This document shows positions 6,937 through 9,273 of a DNA stretch of 9,273 bases, one piece after another. This DNA is from Candidatus Zixiibacteriota bacterium (GTDB lineage Bacteria > Zixibacteria > MSB-5A5 > SM1-73). Under the pieces are notes generated by a model. The model was not told the DNA's origin. It did no database searches and saw only the letters and a program-made list of their open reading frames with translations. The position numbers were made by a program, and so were the translations under genes. Positions within the stretch are counted from its first letter, which is position 1, and every line of letters starts with the position of its first letter. The stretch spans positions 1-9,273 of the forward strand of contig JAOZNS010000103.1 in NCBI GenBank assembly GCA_029933635.1, read 5' to 3'.

Positions 6937-6954
6937 ATCGCAGTCAGTTGCGAT
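6937..6954. promoter_or_regulatory. GCA-N6-TGC dyad, copy 2
   Basis: ATCGCAGTCAGTTGCGAT has 6-bp arms (ATCGCA and TGCGAT). Its centre is 81 bases from copy 1 and 80 bases from copy 3. It shares TATCGCA and TTGCGAT with copy 3, which suggests that both bind the same protein. Confidence 0.45.
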
Positions 6955-7016
6955 CAAACATTATGCTCTTCAGATATTTACTTTGGCATTTCTTTATCCG
7001 ACACGCTGTTAACTTT

Positions 7017-7034
7017 ATCGCAAATTCTTGCGAT
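7017..7034. promoter_or_regulatory. GCA-N6-TGC dyad, copy 3
   Basis: ATCGCAAATTCTTGCGAT has arms that extend to TATCGCAA/TTGCGATA (7016-7035), 8 bp with a four-base centre. It is the best of the three dyads. No U-tract follows, so a protein-binding site is more likely than a terminator. Confidence 0.5.
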
Positions 7035-7174
7035 AGATATTACCCTATCTTTCCTTCCCTATTTTAGGTTACCTAAAGATAAATTCCTTCAGGGCAAAAT
7101 TCTTTCAAAAGTGGAAAGGCGAAAATGGATGGCAAAACGAAATCGACCCAAATGGGAAAAAGTAGACTTTCGGA

Positions 7175-7203
7175 TTGACTTTTGTTGTGCATCGCACTAT
7201 ATT
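7175..7203 (+). promoter_or_regulatory. Promoter of the PhaR-phasin gene with built-in operator
   Basis: TTGACT (7175-7180) and TATATT (7198-7203) each match the sigma70 consensus at five of six positions, with the ideal 17-base spacer. The spacer holds GTGCATCGCAC (7187-7197), a dyad with TGC-N3-GCA at its core. PhaR repressors of Paracoccus and Ralstonia are known to bind TGC-rich sites of the CTGC-N3-4-GCAG type. A site here would block RNA polymerase directly. Transcription would start near 7210, leaving a leader of about 40 bases. Confidence 0.6.
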
Positions 7204-7226
7204 GAGATCGGTCAACAATCGAAGTT

Positions 7227-7244
7227 AAAAAGATCGATCTTTTT
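7227..7244. repeat. Perfect 18-base palindrome in the PhaR-phasin leader
   Basis: AAAAAGATCGATCTTTTT is fully self-complementary, with a further T after it. It ends six bases before the ATG, where a ribosome binding site should be and none is seen. As RNA it could fold into a short hairpin followed by UU, a weak terminator-like or translation-affecting structure. As DNA it could be a protein site. Confidence 0.5.
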
Positions 7245-7250
7245 TGTGCC

Positions 7251-7829
7251 ATGAAGGTTCGGATCATAAAAAGATATAAAAACAGAAGATTGTATGATGC
7301 CATCCAGAGAAAAACTATCAAACTCAAGGATGTGGCAGATCTTATTCGGAAAGACATCAACTTCCAAGTGATCGATAGCAGAAGCGGTAAGGACGTTACC
7401 ATATCGGTCTTGTCCAGAGTTTTATCTCATTCTTTGTCTGAAAGAAAAAAGAATCTGAAAGAAACCACCAAACTGGTGCGTTTGCTTATTGCCAAAGGAG
7501 GAGGTGTAACCATGGATTTTTTCAAAAAATCGGTTCTGTTCGGTTTGGGCCTTTTTGACCTGACCAGGGAGAAGGCGGAGAAGATTGTGGACGAGATGAT
7601 TAAACGGGGTGAGATGTCTCAATCTGAAAAAGCCAAGGCGGTTAAGGAACTTCTGAAAGGTCATGATGAACGGATGAAAAAGCTGAAGACAAAAATTGAT
7701 GAGAGCGTGGAGAAGGTAACTGCTAAGGTGAGGGGAAAGGAGAAGGAGGAATTAGCTCATCTCCATAAAAAGATAGATGAACTTACCAAGATGGTGGAGA
7801 AGCTGGAGAAAAAATTAGGAGGGAAATAA
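7251..7829 (+). CDS. PhaR-type DNA-binding domain fused to a phasin-like helical domain
   Basis: The protein has 192 residues. Residues 3-62 match the PHA accumulation regulator DNA-binding domain: IIKRYKNRRLYD is the signature, followed by KTIKLKDVADLIRKDINFQVIDSRSGKDVT. Residues 86-135 (DFFKKSVLFGLGLFDLTREK and onward) are phasin or PHA-granule-associated in style. The remainder (140-190) is a highly charged heptad-like coiled coil. PhaR normally senses PHA granules through a separate C-terminal part. Here a granule-binding-type helix lies in the same chain, which would allow direct sensing and autorepression. Similar compact fusions probably exist elsewhere. No PHA synthase is in the window. 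There is no ribosome binding site before this ATG, and an open frame of 120 codons (6892-7254) ends on it as ATGA. Domain assignment is good; the regulatory role is inference. Confidence 0.85.
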   Translation: MKVRIIKRYKNRRLYDAIQRKTIKLKDVADLIRKDINFQVIDSRSGKDVTISVLSRVLSHSLSERKKNLKETTKLVRLLIAKGGGVTMDFFKKSVLFGLGLFDLTREKAEKIVDEMIKRGEMSQSEKAKAVKELLKGHDERMKKLKTKIDESVEKVTAKVRGKEKEELAHLHKKIDELTKMVEKLEKKLGGK

Positions 7830-7838
7830 AGTTTGTAG

Positions 7839-7864
7839 GTCAAGCATGACGAAGCCTGCTTGAC
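7839..7864 (+). terminator. Hairpin after the PhaR-phasin gene, weak terminator
   Basis: GTCAAGCA (7839-7846) and TGCTTGAC (7857-7864) are perfect 8-bp arms with a ten-base loop, starting nine bases after the stop codon. The downstream AATAATTT is only moderately U-rich. It is the likely 3' end of the gene, but not a strong intrinsic terminator. Confidence 0.5.
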
Positions 7865-7875
7865 AATAATTTGCG

Positions 7876-8117
7876 TTACAGACCGATCTTCTCTTTAATG
7901 CCCGGAAGATTTATCCCAAGTAAGTAATAGCCAGAATCTTTTTTGACAGTGAGATTTTTTTCCACACCTATGTGAAAAACCTCATCAGGGAATGTCAGAA
8001 CAAAACCCGATCCTGTCTCAATTTTCTGATCAGGGTCAAAATCCAGAAGGGAGAGATTTCAAATCGTCCTCCATTTCTTCTTTTTACCTCTCCTAACTTT
8101 GTCAAGTATTTTTCATG
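7876..8117 (-). pseudogene. Frameshifted C-terminal fragment of an unrecognised protein gene
   Basis: Two minus-strand frames join into one protein-like sequence. The first starts HEKYLTKLGEVKRRNGGRFE (from 8117). The second continues LLDFDPDQKIETGSGFVLTF, then PDEVFHIGVEKNLTVKKDSG, and ends in INLPGIKEKIGL with TAA at 7878-7876. They meet near 8047-8056, where one base appears to be missing. Upstream the frame stops at 8120-8118 with no plausible start, so the N-terminus is gone. Balanced composition and alternating strand-like and turn residues speak for a former gene. I do not recognise the family. It lies next to a transposase fossil in the same orientation, which may have removed its 5' part. 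Confidence 0.6.
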
Positions 8118-8232
8118 TTAGACTTAGATAACTGAATCGTTGTGTATCGTATCCTTTGTGGATTCGGTTTTTGTAATGACCAAATACATATCGGACACCC
8201 AAGAGGAATTTTTTGTAATAGCTTAAAGTGGA

Positions 8233-8880
8233 TTAAGCTTCAAGGTTTAATTTTTGTATGGGCGTCATTTTATTGATGCCTCCCATGAGGTCTTTTGTGG
8301 TTATAGTTAAAGATCCATCAGTTGAAAGCGACCTGGATTTCCTTTAAGGATTTGTAAGAGTTAAAGCGGTAAGATTCTTCTTCGTCTATTTGATGAGACC
8401 AATCTATTTTACAGTTGAGTTCACATTGACCCACAGGGATAAGTTTATGATGGATGTTATGTTCTTCACATAAGATGTCCAGAGGATGTTGTTTGGGAGG
8501 TTTATCGATGCATCTGGTGCCGGAGACGAATTTATAAGTGAACTCCACTCCATTGTTAGTTTGGATGGTTTTGATCTTAAAGGGGCAGATTTGATCAATT
8601 CCTCCACAAAGGATCGGTATTGTCTACCAAAAGCTCATAGTAGATTTTAACAAATATCTAAATTTCTGTTGTATCTTGTCTGCATTTTCATGTTGATGGA
8701 TCACATAACACAGGCAACCTTCTTGAGAGTTTAAGGTTACAAGTTTTTGAAAAATATAGCTTCTCTCTTGGGTGTTGCCTAATCTTTTCTTTTCCTTAAA
8801 AGTGTATGATTTGTATTTGGTATCTACATATTCAAGAATTTTGGACTTGACTTTTCAGGTAATATTTACTATCAAGCAAA
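8233..8880 (-). pseudogene. Decayed IS481/rve-type (DDE) transposase
   Basis: Pieces in several minus-strand frames line up with an IS481-like integrase core in the right order: EYVDTKYKSYTF (about 8830-8795, first Asp at 8824-8822), FVEELIKSAPF, KIKTIQTNNGVEF, HHKLIPVGQCELN, SHQIDEEESYRF, YKSLKEIQVAFN, a stop, WIFNYNHKRPHG, and finally GGINKMTPIQKLNLEA with TAA at 8235-8233. Functional relatives read TDNG and NGKVE at the second and third catalytic positions. Here they read TNNG (Asn codon 8557-8555) and NCKID (Asp codon 8404-8402). At least three frameshifts, an internal stop (8320-8318) and the lack of the N-terminal helix-turn-helix show that it is dead. Clear terminal inverted repeats were not found, though TGT at 8141 could mark one end. 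The IS481 family call rests on motif memory. Confidence 0.8.
8847..8875 (+). promoter_or_regulatory. Possible promoter of the S9 peptidase gene
   Basis: TTGACT (8847-8852) is followed after 17 bases by TATCAA (8870-8875), five and four matches to consensus. It would give a leader of about 70 bases before ATG at 8951. It sits in the degraded 5' end of the transposase fossil, so the promoter may have arisen from, or been brought by, that element. Confidence 0.35.
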
Positions 8881-8950
8881 AAGCGATATTCCTTAATAAT
8901 ATGGAAAGCCATGAATCAGCATTGAAAACTTAAACCCAAAAGGAGGAAGA

Positions 8951-9273
8951 ATGTTTAAGCGCTCAAGATTAATCTGGGTATCTGTCCCACTTCTTTTCTG
9001 TGCCTTAATGGCGCTTGTGCTCTCCTGTGGAATTACTGAGACAAAACTCATCCCCAGAGAGGTCATCTTTGGAAACCCGGAAAAAGCCAATCCCCAGATC
9101 TCGCCAGATGGAACCATGCTGGCTTATCTTGCTCCAGTAAACAACGTGTTAAACGTGTGGGTGAGGACCGTCGGGCAGGAGGATGACCGGGCAGTCACCA
9201 AAGACGTTAACCGGGGAATACGCCATTATATCTGGGCGGCTATCCCGTGCCCTTTTTGTATCACTTTGGCATC
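8951..9273 (+). CDS. Lipoprotein S9-family peptidase, N-terminal part (runs off the window)
   Basis: 107 codons are visible with no stop. The N-terminus is a lipoprotein signal: basic start (K3, R4, R6), a hydrophobic stretch, and lipobox VLSC with C26 as the lipidated residue. LIPREVIFGNPEKANPQISP (33-52), then DGTMLAYLAPVNNVLNVWVR (53-72) and VTKDVNRGIRHYIWA (82-96), closely match the start of the beta-propeller domain in S9 prolyl-oligopeptidase-like peptidases. These cleave peptides in the periplasm or at the outer surface; the catalytic domain would lie beyond the edge. After A96 the sequence (IPCPFCITLA) no longer looks like the family, which usually continues with a charged stretch leading into LYLQD. 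The last 33 bases or so may hold an indel or deletion. AGGAGG (8941-8946) lies four bases before ATG. Confidence 0.8.
   Translation, partial: MFKRSRLIWVSVPLLFCALMALVLSCGITETKLIPREVIFGNPEKANPQISPDGTMLAYLAPVNNVLNVWVRTVGQEDDRAVTKDVNRGIRHYIWAAIPCPFCITLA

Noticed and set aside
6864..7067. TTG-started 67-codon plus-strand frame
   Set aside because: It has no ribosome binding site, overlaps the dyads and a longer frame, and has no domain. It is likely chance.
8404..8607. 67-residue minus-strand frame as a separate gene
   Set aside because: Only its first part (FVEELIKSAP) belongs to the transposase fossil. The rest is an out-of-frame reading of the same fossil after a frameshift.
8893..9117. Minus-strand 74-codon frame
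   Set aside because: It is a shadow of the S9 peptidase gene, whose plus-strand signal peptide and family motifs are clear.
1..9273. CRISPR array, tRNA or rRNA genes, prophage genes
   Set aside because: No regularly spaced identical repeats, no cloverleaf with a TTCRA loop and no rRNA-like or phage-like stretch was seen by reading. No computational scan was possible.

Overview
This is a bacterial chromosomal segment of moderate-to-low GC. It holds six protein genes that can be read with confidence, a partial gene at the right edge, and a decayed stretch at 7.87-8.88 kb. The gene set is a small exported peptide, a six-bladed beta-propeller, a membrane-anchored thioredoxin-like protein, a B12-binding radical SAM enzyme, a PcrA/UvrD helicase, a PhaR-phasin fusion and a lipoprotein-type S9 peptidase. 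The lipoprotein signal and periplasmic beta-propeller suggest a diderm. The style resembles uncultured FCB-group or related candidate phyla, but this is inference and no marker here fixes the taxon.

Layout. 1-449: no convincing protein gene. A rightward intrinsic terminator at 25-60 closes a gene lying left of the window. A strong leftward terminator at 126-179 has no visible gene feeding it. A further hairpin and a nine-codon ORF with a strong ribosome binding site lie before the first gene. 450-2502 (+): a three-gene unit. It encodes a 90-residue exported peptide with a C-x6-C pair, a secreted propeller with C-x6-C-x6-C, and a TlpA-like thioredoxin overlapping the propeller by ATGA. A 17-bp-class hairpin separates the peptide from the propeller. 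2556-4010 (-): convergent B12/radical SAM enzyme. 4011-4458: divergent spacer with promoter-like elements and possibly a scrap of an old gene. 4459-6636 (+): PcrA/UvrD helicase. 6637-7250: long spacer. It has a second leftward terminator, three GCA-N6-TGC dyads spaced 81 and 80 bp apart, and a promoter whose -35/-10 spacer carries TGC-N3-GCA. 7251-7829 (+): PhaR-type DNA-binding domain fused to a phasin-like helical tail. 7830-8950: gene remains on the minus strand, namely a frameshifted fragment of unknown family and an IS481/rve-type transposase fossil with two altered catalytic residues. 8951-9273 (+): start of a lipoprotein S9 peptidase running off the window.

Most interesting points. The peptide/propeller/thioredoxin unit looks like one exported thiol-linked system, because the peptide and propeller share cysteine spacing and the third gene encodes a CxxC protein. 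The PhaR-phasin fusion sits behind a promoter that looks self-regulated: the spacer dyad fits the TGC/GCA type of site described for PhaR proteins. Two leftward terminators without genes point to unannotated small transcripts.
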